Positions 25,587-39,400 of a stretch of 64,000 nucleotides of DNA are shown here, piece by piece. A model generated the notes under the pieces. The model saw only the letters and a program-made list of their open reading frames with translations, made no database searches and was not told the DNA's origin. Made by a program: the position numbers and the translations under genes. Origin of the DNA: Bugula neritina (Eukaryota > Bryozoa > Gymnolaemata > Cheilostomatida > Bugulidae); contig OZ037768.1 in the NCBI GenBank assembly GCA_964035545.1, positions 16,797,875 to 16,861,874 of the forward strand, read 5' to 3'. The first letter of the stretch is position 1; each line of letters begins with the position of its first letter.

Positions 25587-28500
25587 ATGTCACAAGCCTT
25601 CATTCCTCTTTATTTTCTCTGCCTTTTCTGCATTCATGTGGCAGCTTCAACCACATCAGGTAAGTTAACAATCTAATTGTATTCAAATGCTAAAAACATG
25701 TAAAATTTGCCAGTAAAAAATAGGTTGAAAATCAATTACTTTTCTTTAATCTTGTTAAAGAGCTGGAACAAATAAAGCTAGTCAAATGTTTGCTGAGTTA
25801 GATGTGACCTAAAAATTTAATGGGAACATTTAATGATATTAAAAATAAATGACATTCGGTAGGTGTGTCTTAGGTGTCTTTAATGGATTATTTCTAATTA
25901 AATTAAGTTGTAAGAGTGGAGGGGAGCTGAGTAGAACATGATATAACGTAGGACATAAATTTAAACCAAATTTTTCTATCCAAACTAAACTGTTATTGAA
26001 ATTTAACAGCACAAACTTCCGGGAATATGGGGTTTTAACTCATGGTTACCCAACACCTTGAATTATTACTTTTTTAAATTCTCATCGTACAATTTGTCTT
26101 TTGTCTAGAGCTAGCCATAAAATGACAGCTAGTTGAGAATCATTCATATTATAGAATAAATTAAGAAACATTCTTCAAACGTGATAATTTTGTTGCAATA
26201 CGTTTTATAGCATTTAAAACCAATATTATCCTCTAATTTACTAATTACTCATAATTCAAGTTTTATTTTTCACACCTTGCTCAACTACACAGATGTAATC
26301 CTGTGACATTGAGATTCTATGTATGTTTTATTACATTACCGTAGTTTATCTAACAAGTTCATTGCATTTAGCCACTGTCCGTGCACAGCATGTTTTGTAT
26401 TTTAGTTTAAGCAGTAAGCAAACCAGTTTGTCACTCTCAGATCAAATTAACAAGCATGATAAATAGTCAAACTGAAACTTCATTGCATGATAACTAACTT
26501 TATAAACTAGTCATTGCTATTTTGGTTGTTGCAATTATTATTTAATTTGTAACTGGAGAAGCATAATGTTGAACTTGTTAACCTATGCAAACTTACAGTA
26601 AAAAAATAATTTGGATGTTTATAGCTATATGATTTAAAGGGTGTCCGGTAAAAATGACACAAATTGCAAAGTAAGTAAAAATGGCACATTTTCAATATCA
26701 GAGTTTGGGTTGGGGGTGGGTGTTTGAGTTTGGGGCTTAAAGGTTGAGGGTTTGAGTTTGGGGTTTGGTAAAATTTAACATCAGTGTGCCATTTTTTCCT
26801 ACTTTTCCATTTATGCCCTTATTACCTAAGATCAATTTAAAGCTTCTATGTTGGCATATTGAATCAGTACCAATCGATGGGTAGAAAGCTGCACCATGTA
26901 GTTATACATTTAGGAACAGTAGTGAAGAAATTGAGACAGCCTATAAGTTCTTCGATTTTCTATTAAATTTTTGTTTGGGGGTGGGTTGAACATAACTCCT
27001 TATGCTAAATTTCTAGTTTAGAACACATGGCTTTTCTCAATTTCTCCATTACTGTACCTACCTCTAATTATATATTGGCTTAATGGGTGCTCCTCGAAAT
27101 TGCTATCATATGTTGCTTTTCCTGACAAGAGGCAATCAAAAGCATACACGTGCTGTTACCATGTAAAGTAAGGTTAGATGGCATGGAAGCCTTTAAAACT
27201 TGGTATATATGTAGCATAACTCTGTCTTAGGCTATTAAACACAGCTTTCTTGCAGTTTAACTCACTAACTTAAAAACTGAAGTTTTAAATCAGCTGCTGC
27301 AATTTTTATTTGTTATTCTTCTGACAAGTGTGTTGACCCACAAAGTAATCTGTTGTTATAACATATTTCCATGATATAGGCTTTCAACTCATTGAAAAAA
27401 TTGATGCGGCTGAAAATTAGCAAATTTCTCCATCAACATAAATATAGGGATATAACTTATGCTATACTTTGCTGCTGCTGAAACTTCTGCATTACACCAA
27501 CAGCTATTACAGCTATTATCATACATTTATTATGTAGATATTAAACAGCTATACTTTTGTCGTTAACATGGTATGTTAGCCAAGATCACTGAAAGCCTGT
27601 TCTATAATAGCATAAGTGAATGTGGGGTAACGCCAACACCAGCCTAGGTTTTGGAATAATTATGTTTACCACAAGCTATAGAGACTCCCCCAACCAAATA
27701 ACCAGATTAATTAATGATCTCTTATTCAAAATTAGTTTAGCTACAGTGTAATTAACAGCACATTTTGCTGCTTACATACTGATAATAGTTGCTTTATTGT
27801 AACTAAACCATAAATCTAGACCTAGCTAATAATATTCCAGATAATTGCTAAACTGATCAAGTTTCTCATATAATAAGAGTGTACCCTGATAGCTTTGTAC
27901 TATTTCTAGCTTTTCCCTGCCAGTGACTTTTTATTGCAGTTGGTGCACAACCCAACCCTTTTATTCTCAATTTGAAGAGCCATTAGGCTAAGGTCAAGGT
28001 GTTTTCCTTGCATGCTCTCGAAATTTGCTATAAGCAGCATCAAGTTAGAGGTGCAACTGAGTGCAGCAGTTTGGGGTTCCAAGCACGGGCTTTCCATGTA
28101 CCGATCTCAGATCGATCTCACTGAGATCGATCTGAGAAATGTGCTCAGATCGATCGTTTTTCCATGAGAGTGTCAGATCGATCTCGCGAAGTTGCCTCCT
28201 CTTAAATGAAGGATATTTTAAAAGTATATTTTGTTTACCTATTTGAGTGATTAAAGCTACTACTGTTGAAAACAAGATGGTCCTAGTCTAAAATTTAATC
28301 CCAGCTATAAACTATACGCAGCAAAGCTTTCAGTGTATGGTAATTTGGCCAATTTAAAATAATTAATTTTAATTTTTTAGCTTGACAGCTTATATAAAAT
28401 TAATGGCTGTCTTGCAAATTATTAATAAACTTACAGAACTGTTAGGCTTAAAATTACAAAGAAAATAGCTAATGAAACCAAGTTTTAATAGTCATTTAAA

Positions 28501-31500
28501 TTCAATTTAAATTCTCCCATTTTTTTACCTTCTACTGCATATAATTGAGTTTTCTTAATCATTGTACTGAAAGTCAAAGTTTTGGCATCTGAATAGGTGG
28601 CTATCATAATTATTAAATACTTTGCTTAGCAATTATCAATAAGTTATCATATTTTATTAGCAGACAACATTGTAGCGCGCAGTCTTTTTCTACTTCTCAG
28701 ATCGATCTGGCGTCTTTCCATGGTCTTATTGACATGAGATCGATCTGAGTTCGAGCTCCACAGACCGACCAGCTCAGATCGACGGAGATCGATCTTTGGC
28801 GTCTTTCCATGGATCGATCTCGCTGAGATCGATCTGAGATCGGTACATGGAAAGCCGGTGAAGTCCCAACTTAAACCCAACCCCAAACTACTGCACTCAG
28901 AAACCCTCAACTGGAGGCTGCTTATAACAACTTTACATGCTCTTAACTTGCCACATTCAACTTTACTTCTTACATTGTATTCAGTAACAATTATGTAATA
29001 GAAAACAAATAATTATAATGCAGAAACTTTGAACAATATAATAATATATAAGTGTCTACTGATTCTTTAGATGGAATTCATGCCTCCTGTAGATTTCGGA
29101 ATGTTGATAGTTGTAACTATTGGAATAAAGTGTCATATCATCTGTTTTCTTAAGCTTATGGCTGTGTGGATAGCATAGATATACTGTTGTGTATAGCTCA
29201 GTTTAATGCTGCTTGGGGCAAGACAGCAGTGTATAGTACAAGGTTTATTGGAAAAGCTTGCTAGGAAATTTGTTAACCCTCCCCCTCCCTCTTATTTAAA
29301 ATTATAGTTTGAATAATTAGCATGAATTTGACTCCAGAACTGTATAGTTTTGTTAACAACAATATTTTAGCTGCTAACAGAAAACGCTGTTTGTTTGATG
29401 AGACATATGAAAATGAGATTAACTTGTAAATGTTATTAAAAACAGGTTCTAAAGTAATCTCTATGTAGCCATGTCAAAATAACTCACAAGTACTTATTAT
29501 ATGTTGATTGTCTTATTTGTGGGAAATACCGTTGACATCAATTGCAGAAGTATTAATGATTGAGTAGCATACAGTAGGAATATGTATTCATCTCACTTTG
29601 GATTCAGTACAGAAAAGATGGCTATGTAATCTGATACAATGTTTAAACTGATGCACATAATTATGACATACTACCTGTTTGATAAACTTCAGCAATCTTC
29701 TGACTTTTATGGTACTCAAGATTAAGCTACTGGGATGAAATTAACTAATCTATGTAAAAGAGCTACTCACAATTTTCATATTTGGTCACAGTGTTTTAGC
29801 TAGAGATATCTATTGTTTTGGCATTTGGCATTTTTGGCAGCTCTTGACAAGTTAGTGCCAACAATCCTCTGCACGGAGAAAATAATCAAGGCTTTGTTAG
29901 ATGTGTCATGATAGACAACCAACAGCTATCCACTTTTTGCCAATTTTGAGATACAAATTAGGAATTGTGTTCTCCCAAATCAAGCCTCGAGATAGCTTGA
30001 GACTAAATTGAAATCTCCAACTAACGACTACAAGATTTAGTAAAGCAATTCAATGAATTGTATCTTTACTTTAGTGAGTAAGACTGAAAACTCATGGTGA
30101 TTCTGATTTACTTTCGAGTCCTAAAGTCCAACGAATCTTCAATCAACTGCAGAAAATTACATAAACATATTTTTCAATTAAAATGCATAGCAGATGTGTC
30201 ATCAAAAGATTTGCTTTAACTCTGTTAATTAATTTCATTATTGATGCTTTTCCAGCGTTATACTTATTTTCTAATTGTTTACAAACTTACAATTTCATAT
30301 AACATATGACATTATTACCTGTGCCATTTTTACCGGACACCATATTTTGGATATTAATTTGGTCAAATTAACGTTTTCACAATGTAGTCTAGAAGCAATT
30401 TATTCTCATTTTTTCCAAAAAGAACTTTTGAGTTTGCATGCTCCATCTATCAATACACAACTCCCAGTAACTGAGTGAGTGTTTCAGGAGAAATGAATTT
30501 TCTCTTACACAAGTTTATTTTAGCTGTGATTTGCTTGCATGTGTGCATGATCTTTTGCTTTAACTGACATGGTTTGGTTGCAGCTGACCAAGGCATGCTA
30601 GGTTCACCTGGAATGGCTAACAACATTTCCCTGTACTCCACAACAAACCTCACCACTGCGCACACATCTTCCCCTCTTTCTGTCAGTAGAACAGAGTCCT
30701 CACTGACAAAATATGTGGGCACAACTTCTAATGTAACAGGAAGTGATGTCACACCTTCTGCCATTGTAACAGCATCTGCGGGGTCCAGTTTATCATCGAT
30801 ATTAAACTCAACTTCACAGGGTTCAGTAATTACTACTGCAGCAGCTCTTCCTACAAACGAATCAAGTCAAACAGTGGATAGTCTAAACTCTACAATTACC
30901 GATCCTGTGACATCAATTGTAGGATCTAGTTCATCAGGGATTGGAACAGGATCAAACACTGCTTCATCCGTTGTCGAGACCACCACCTCGGTACATAGTT
31001 CTGATATACCCTCCTCAAGCCTACCGATGAGCACAACTGCCAACACTTCTGTAACAGATGCAGGAAATAGCACAACTACTAATTCCTTTGTAACAGGTAC
31101 AGGAGAAAGCACAACTGCCAACACTTCTGTAACAGATGCAGGAAATAGCGAAACTACTAGTTCCTCTGTAACAGGTACAGGAGAGAGCACAACTACTAAC
31201 ACCTCTGTGCCAGATACAGGAGAGAGCACAACTATTAATTTCTCTGTAACAGGTACAGGAGAGAGCACAACTGCCAACACTTCTGTAACAGATGCAGGAA
31301 ATAGCAAAACTACTAGTTCCTCTGTAACAGGTACAGGAGAGAGCACAACTACTAACACCTCTGTGCCAGATACAGGAGAGAGCACAACTACTAATTTCTC
31401 TGTAACAGGTACAGGAGAGAGCACAACTGCCAACACTTCTGTAACAGATGCAGGAAATAGCAAAACTACTAGTTCCTCTGTAACAGATGCAGGAAATAGC

Positions 31501-34500
31501 GAAACTACTAGTTCCTCTGTAACAGGTACAGGAGAGAGCACAACTGCTGACACTTCTGTGCCAGATACAGAAAATAGCACAACTACTAATTCCTCTGTAA
31601 CAGGTACAGGAGAGAGCACAACTGCTAATTCATCTGTAACCGATACAGGAGAGAGCACAACTACTAACACCTCTGTAACAGGTATAGTAGAAAATAAAAC
31701 TACACTTTTGAATACCATCTCTCACATAACAAGTGTACCACTATAGTAGCAGCCCTATTACCTTTAATCCTTGCAGGATAAAGAGTCGTTTTAACATAAT
31801 TTAAACTGGTACATAAGCAAATCATGTTTTAGTTTAAAAATTTGTGAACATATGATTCTTAAACACAGTTAATCTTAGAATGCGTTTCTTGAGTGAATAC
31901 TACAAGAATATCTTAAACAGAAAGAATACTTAATATATTGAGATGTTTTTGATATATTTTTAAGTGCTTAAATTCATTTTTAAATAAAACTTTAACCATT
32001 ATAACAAGTAAAGGCGAGAACATTTGACTTTGGTATAGTTTGGGTTTAAACACTGTGAGTGAGTGCAAACACATGTTCATGTCAGTTTGATATCTAATCA
32101 GTCGTTTTTATCTCTTGTCACTTTCTATGTGTGACACGCTGCTTATCAGAAATTATTTAGCATCATCAACTTCAACAGTTTTTACACAAACATAATAAGC
32201 ATAATTTCGCTATTCTAGATAATATTGTATTGTAGCTCCTGATCCCTGCGTATCCCAGCCATGTGAAAATAGCGGAACGTGCCGACCTAATGGCACAGGA
32301 TACACTTGCTCTTGCGACTCCGACTGGACAGGATTTAACTGTTCAACTGGTCAGTTCCTTTTTCTAGATGCACTACTTGAAACTGGGCTACGTAATGATG
32401 CTATTGTTAGCCTAGCTAAACTTCTAAACGCTTGGTTCTGGCCGATGAAATAAACTTAAGCAACACATTTTGTCATTATTTTTTATAAAAATACAATATG
32501 CAATAGTATGCTTAAGCCTATAATTATATTATTTTCTGTGTTAGACAACTGTAGGCCTACTAGTAAAACTACTATTAGTTTAACACTAGGACTAGCAAAG
32601 TTTAATTATACCTGTAACATTTAGGTCCAATGTATAACTATCTTTTTATAGTAATTAAAATATAAAACAAGCATATTGCATAAACATTAAAACGGCTCAT
32701 AGAATTTCTTACTAGATCATTATAATAACATAAATAAATAAACTACTATTGCCAATAGCACTCACTAAAAAGGTATGTACTATATGCATCACTTTATATT
32801 ATGCAGTACCACCAGCACTTCCTCGGGTTTCATTCAATTTCAAAACACTAAAACAATTTATATCTTATAAAGGACATCATTATGTATATGTAGGCCATAA
32901 CAATAATCTAATTATGTATCGTTTGTATGGGTTTAATGACCTTGGCCTCAACTCTGTAGTTGTTATAATTCATAGACATACAGCTTCTAGTTGCTATATT
33001 TTAGTATAATGCATGTACTCTTCAGTCTTTTGTAAATGTTTCAGATGTAGATGAGTGTGCAGAGTCTTTGTCCAAATGCGACAATCAGACCAGTACATGT
33101 GAAAACAAAGATGGCGGATACTCATGCGTTTGCAATATGGGCTACATGAAAGACATAAAAACTGAGAATTGTGTTGGTTAGTGTGAAACTAAATGTATCC
33201 TAATAGCTGTGTGCTAATTGGTGAAATATAATAACTAATATGATTCATGCATTAATAAATAAATACAACTAACTGAAATGATAGTGTTTTCAGGGACATA
33301 GTGTAGAAATGATGGCTGTTTAAGCTAATATTTTGAGACATAAGGAAGTATTATGACGAGATTACTCAAAGCTGGTGTAGCATGGTCTGTGTGATGTTTC
33401 TGTGGTGTGGTTATAAAAGAGAAACTTTATAATTCATAGCCTGCGTCAGCCATAATGCAATCATAGAATGGTACTTTTACACTCATTATTATGCAGTTAT
33501 TTTTTCCATTTAGACATTAACGAGTGTGCTCTAGGCATGAGCAAGTGCGACTCAAGTAAGGGAGAAATGTGCAACAACACAATTGGCAGTTTCCAGTGTT
33601 TGTGTGATGAGGCAAGAGACTATGTAGAAAGAGACAATCAATGCATTCGAAGTAAGTTATGGTGGATAATAATAATGGTAGATACATTCAGTAAGTAATG
33701 GTAGATAAGCAAGTAAGTAAGTAGATTTAAGTAAGTTATGGTATATATGAGTAAGTAATGGTAGATGAGTAAATGAGTGATAGATGAGCAAGTATGGCAG
33801 ATAAGTAAAAAATGGTTGCTAACTTTAAAAAATATGAGTTATGATTATGCAAAATCGTTAAAACATTCACTTCACCAAAGGTTTTATTTTTTAAACACTG
33901 CATGTCACCTTTAAATTTTTATTCTGCTATAATAAATTTTACAGCAATCTTTCATAGATAATATGCTGTTTATTTTTAAACTTCGGTAAGTCTATTGAAA
34001 GTAGACTTCAGGCTAAAACAAATGATCGAATACTGTAGCCTTTTGATGATGCGAACTGTGCTCTTGAAAGTCTAGAGCAGCCATCTTGCATTTGAAAAAA
34101 AAGCAAATAATTGATGACTTGGACAGCACTTCTGTGGAGAGCTTTACACTTTTGACCTCAAGACTCGAATATTATTTATTTAATCCATTTTTTAAGATTA
34201 CTTAAACTTGCTGCATAAAATTTCAAATTCATTAAGAAGTAGCGGTCACTTAGTCTTTTGATATGAAAATACATTTCAGTTATCAAAGAAAAGTATGAGT
34301 TTAAAGTTTGGAATGACGCTGTGTACAGAGCAGAATATGATGATCCAAATTCTCAAGAATACAAAGACTTTGTGAGGAATATTACAGAGAATGTAAGTAT
34401 AATAAATTTACAGGAAGTACAGATATACAAGACAAAAAGATACACCAAGTTTCTCTTATGTGAAGCTAAGAACTGACTGTAAAATGCATGATACAATAAT

Positions 34501-35913
34501 ATTTCATAACTCAGCTTAAAAATAGTTATAAAAACTAATTTGTTGCAATTATTCAGGTATTTTGGTTGCTGATCTATCCATTTAATTCAGTACTAATGTA
34601 TATTGATCACACTGGCTTTATATAACAAGTTTCTTTCACCAGTCTGCAGTAGGAAGTCATAGGTTTTTACAGTTATGAGCAAAGTATTTTTAATTATTAG
34701 TTTAAACATCAGGTGGAAGACACTGTACTACTTTGCTTGGTGGGTGGATAATTCCCGTATAACTCTCTGGAACCCAGACATGACATAAAAACAGATTTTT
34801 ACATTTACCTCATTTTAAAGCATCAAAGTGCGCCAAAAATATTATCGCTGATTTAAAAATATTATTTTTATAAGCTTTTATTAATCATAACGCTGGTACG
34901 TACTTTAAAGTGCACCATAAATTCAAGTTTTAGTAATACCACATTATTCATATATGACATGGAAAGCCTAAAATATGTACTCATGTTTAAACTATAGGAT
35001 AGGATAAACATAAAACTGGAATAATATAGCTGTTACTATATGCTATTAATTATCATGCTTTGATAGTACACATATGCTATGTGTAGTCTGTAGATAAAAG
35101 TGATTGGAAATTTTTTGACACAATATACAATTGTTGCGCAATTGGACTTCTTATGAGAAGACAACTTCACAAGCCACTTGCATCTATGCCCAAAATGTTT
35201 AGAAATAGGAATTTAAATAAATGCTTATAATCCCTATAAGAAAGTAGCACCAGTGGTTGATGTCTTTCACTTAGTTTTATATGGTTAAAAAATTTGTCAG
35301 TTGAATTACTGTGATGCTACTATTACTGTCTATATTTGAAAGGATTAATTTGAAGAACAATAATCCGGGGTAACCTTCGCCGCACGCAACAACTTTGTTC
35401 CAGTAGAAACTCAGTTTATTGAGCAAAATGTATAATCTGCGATTCTTGATAAATACAAGGCAAACTCACTCTACTCAGACACTAAACATTTCATTTAACT
35501 CAAAAGATATTCGTGTCAATTGTTGTTAACAGTTTAAAATTTTCTTAGTCCACATATTTCTGCAAATTGCAAATTGAACCTTGTTGAGCTGAAAACACTG
35601 TTTTTAGGTCATTAAATTTATTTCAATATTTGTTTTCAGGCAACCACGATGTTGAACAGTACAAACAATAATACCATTGATAATTTCAAGGTAGTTAGTC
35701 TAAGGTAAGCATAGTGGTCTTATTTGTAAAAGTTGTGTCGCAAAATGACTTATGAAAACAACTCTAATGTTTTATTTTTCAACTGTAGCCTAGAGAATAA
35801 AATATATTAAAAAATTCGTTGTTTACAATACTGGGACACTGTCTATATATCAAGTGCTGAAATTTTGGTTTATTTGCCATTTGCCATGCTATAGGTAGTA
35901 CTGATGTGTGTAA

Positions 35914-35958
<45 letters not shown>

Positions 35959-36333
35959 GACATGCGAGGGCATTTGTTTTAGAAAGCGTTACATGAGCAT
36001 TCTATAATCCATACAATATGCTTACCAGCTTTTTTTAAATATCATTAATCCGCCAGCTTTTCAGCTTTTTACTACTTAAATAGTACCATGTAATATATTC
36101 TTTAGTAGATTTAAACATTTTATCTGAAGAGTGTATATTTTAACATACATGAAACTATTAGTAATAAAATGTTTTATCAATTTTAACTGTGTCATTTCAA
36201 TTCTATTTTATGATATGCTCTGTTTTAAACATTGAGCTCTTTTAAGCAGCGCACTATATCTCACAGTCATATATATATATATACATATGTATATATATAT
36301 ATGTATATATATATATGTATATATATATATGTA

Positions 36334-36405
<72 letters not shown>

Positions 36406-39400
36406 GATTGGTTTTATATATATACACACACGGTGCACCTATACGATGCTATGACAATACGTTATGAGAATACCAGCGTTATTGTTTTTATTTATGATTA
36501 ACAATAACATCACATGCTATGGCAATGCATTGTAGGAATGGCAGTGTTATTGCTACTGTCACTTTTGAAAGAAGCTCTGCAATAACTCTAAACACTTCAA
36601 GCTTGCCTAACGCCAATGAGTTGCGTAAGTTACAGTTCTACACAACACAGATGTTTGTACTTTTATTAGTTCATGAGATTTATTGCTTACGCATGCAAAT
36701 GTTAAATATTGAATATATTTTCTCTGTAGGTTTTATAGCATAAAAATCCAACTATGATTCATTTTGAGATGAATTCAGTTTTTTTTGTACTAAATAAATT
36801 TCTATGTAAAAAATGACCAATTATGTAGTCTCTATACTCTACTCATTTAGTTTCATATTTATGTTGAATTTAAGCTGCTGTTTACTGGCAGAGGTTCTGT
36901 TACAGTTCTCAGTTCCTCTGAGCTCTGTGCATCTCACAAATGTGATTCTCGATCCACGACATGTGAGGGAGTTCCTGCAGCAAAGTACTACGTCTGCAAA
37001 TGCAAAGACAATTTTGAAACCATTCCTAATGACTTCCGCAGGTGTAAAGGTTGGTTGATGAAACATTCATTGTATACTGTATAGACAAACAAGATTGGTG
37101 CTACCACTAGTTGTAGCTGTTTCTCAACTTCTCTTATAATCACATGAAATGATTAACAGCATACACAAGATACTATAGTAATGAATAGTTAATACTATCT
37201 TCCATAGCGCATAAATCTAATGGATGTTAATAAAAAGTTTAACTATAAAATCAGTTTTAAATGTTTGGTAAAAATATTTTCTGTTCTAATATTTTGCTAA
37301 TATTTAAATCAATGCTGGAATCATTTTCAAATCAAAAAGCTTTGTATTTTCTAAAATTCTTATGAATTTTAAAACTATTTTGTCAAATTACACATAGTAG
37401 AAGCAGTGTAATCTGCTTGTGAAACATTTGAATCATTATGAGAACTCGTAGCAAGCAAGTAAGCTTAGAATTCGCAAGTAGTCTGCTGATTTTTTCTGCT
37501 GCTTGCTTATAGTTAAAATTATTTTTATCATTTGTGTTCAAAGTAAGCGATTTTTACAGTTTTAAAGGTTAGTAGTTAGAAATATAATTCTTATGCATTA
37601 TTTTACAGCAATAGATGAATGCACTGTACCTGGAAAACTGTGTCCGGATGGTAGACGATGCGTTGAAGAATATGGCATTTTAATATGTAAAGGTAGGTCC
37701 TGGTCTGCTATGATGTATTGTGACTAGTAAACAGGCAGCTAAGACTTTATTCATGTCTTTTTTTATAAAAAATACATACATTTTTCAAAATTCATTTACC
37801 ATTTTAATTGGCTCAAAATAAAATATATTACTTTCTTAGTTTGTTGGTTTGTGTATGAAATTATAATGCAAAGCTGATTTTCTTTAGTGATGTTAATGTG
37901 AGAGAGTTTGTAGATAGGTTATTGGACTCATGTAACAGTCGAGTTTGCGGAAATCATGGAAAGTGTTCAACATTTAGAAATGGAAGTGTAGCTTGCAGGT
38001 GAGAAAATTCAATGTCAACATTTCTTTGAAACTGAATGAAAGATTACTTATTTAGCATTTTGTAGTTTAGTAAATTATTAAATTTTTACAATGCTGAGTA
38101 ACAATGTGTCTAAAGTTCAAACCACAAGTCTATAAGGTAATGTAGATTTATGTTATTACGTTATTATTATGTAATTTACAGCTGTACCGAGGGCTACTCT
38201 GGCACACAATGTGATGTTAAAATTGTCAAGAAATCTGAACGCGATGGTATGTAGGCAAAAACTTTGCTAAAATCCTTAACACTGAAAAATTGTATAGAAA
38301 TTGATCTAGCGAATGCTATATAAGCTATAGTATGGTGCTTAGAGTTGTCCCCCATGCAATCCAGTTTGTAAATGCCATTAAGACAAAAGGTTTTCAATTT
38401 TTAAAAAAATTTAAGCTTTATTTGTTTTAAAGATAGCAAAAGTTTACGTTGAAGCATCTTGACTTAATATTAAGGTAACTGGAAAAGCTCAATACCAGTT
38501 AGTGTTTGTAATCATATTACATAATAATGTATGACCTTCAGACATCATAAAAAATATTATCAACTTATGTTTGCCTGACTGCTGAATATGGGAATAAAAT
38601 CTTGTAAGTTTCATAGACACACTAGACATATACCGAGTGTATAAGGAGGAACTCATATAAAAGATATTTCTTTTCATTTTGCAAATTTTTCACAATTATT
38701 TGATTTCATGTTTTGAAAGCAACATTTTTTAAGTCATGTTAAAGTTTGATATGAGCACATGACATGCACTGTAAAACAGACAACAAATAATCTTTATATA
38801 ACAATAGTGAGTAATAATTTGTTTATTTTACAAAGTATATAAAATCTGGGAAAGTGAACATGCTGATATAAAATTATTGACATTAGGCGATAAGTAAATA
38901 ATTACATTGGCTGCCAGCTCACTTTTACATGGTATACTTGGTAGTAATTATTTGGCATGGCAACTTGTGTATAATTATACCCTATTAAATTACCATAATT
39001 TCCATAACTTCAGGATGCACATGTGTTAAGTTTCTTTCTGAATCAATGCTATTACCCTAATATAATATAGCTCGTCCAGTAGTACTAATACCATGAGTCT
39101 GATTGCAAATGCAAATACACTCGTTATATAGGATTTCTGTCAACTTCGGGTTCTACTTCAACACGTCTTATGCCAGTTATGCTGTAACATTCTCATTTAC
39201 TAATCCATAGTAATTACGTGAGCTCAACATGGTAGCATCTACTTTTACTGCATCTTCTACTCGTACAGGAATGTGGAGGTGGCTTTCAACATTGTAAGAA
39301 GTAGTTGACCTTGATTGAATATATAGCGCTGATGATAGACATATTATTGCTGACCTTTCATTCTGACATCATAAATAACTAAAACATTTTTGGCTAGTGG

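Noticed and set aside
30867-31718. A 283-codon open frame antisense to the mucin repeat
   Set aside because: It mirrors the 39-bp coding repeat; the sense strand has the signal peptide, Ser/Thr composition and spliced EGF/SEA continuation.
36208-36501. Open frames of alternating Tyr-Ile on both strands
   Set aside because: Translation of the (TA)n microsatellite.
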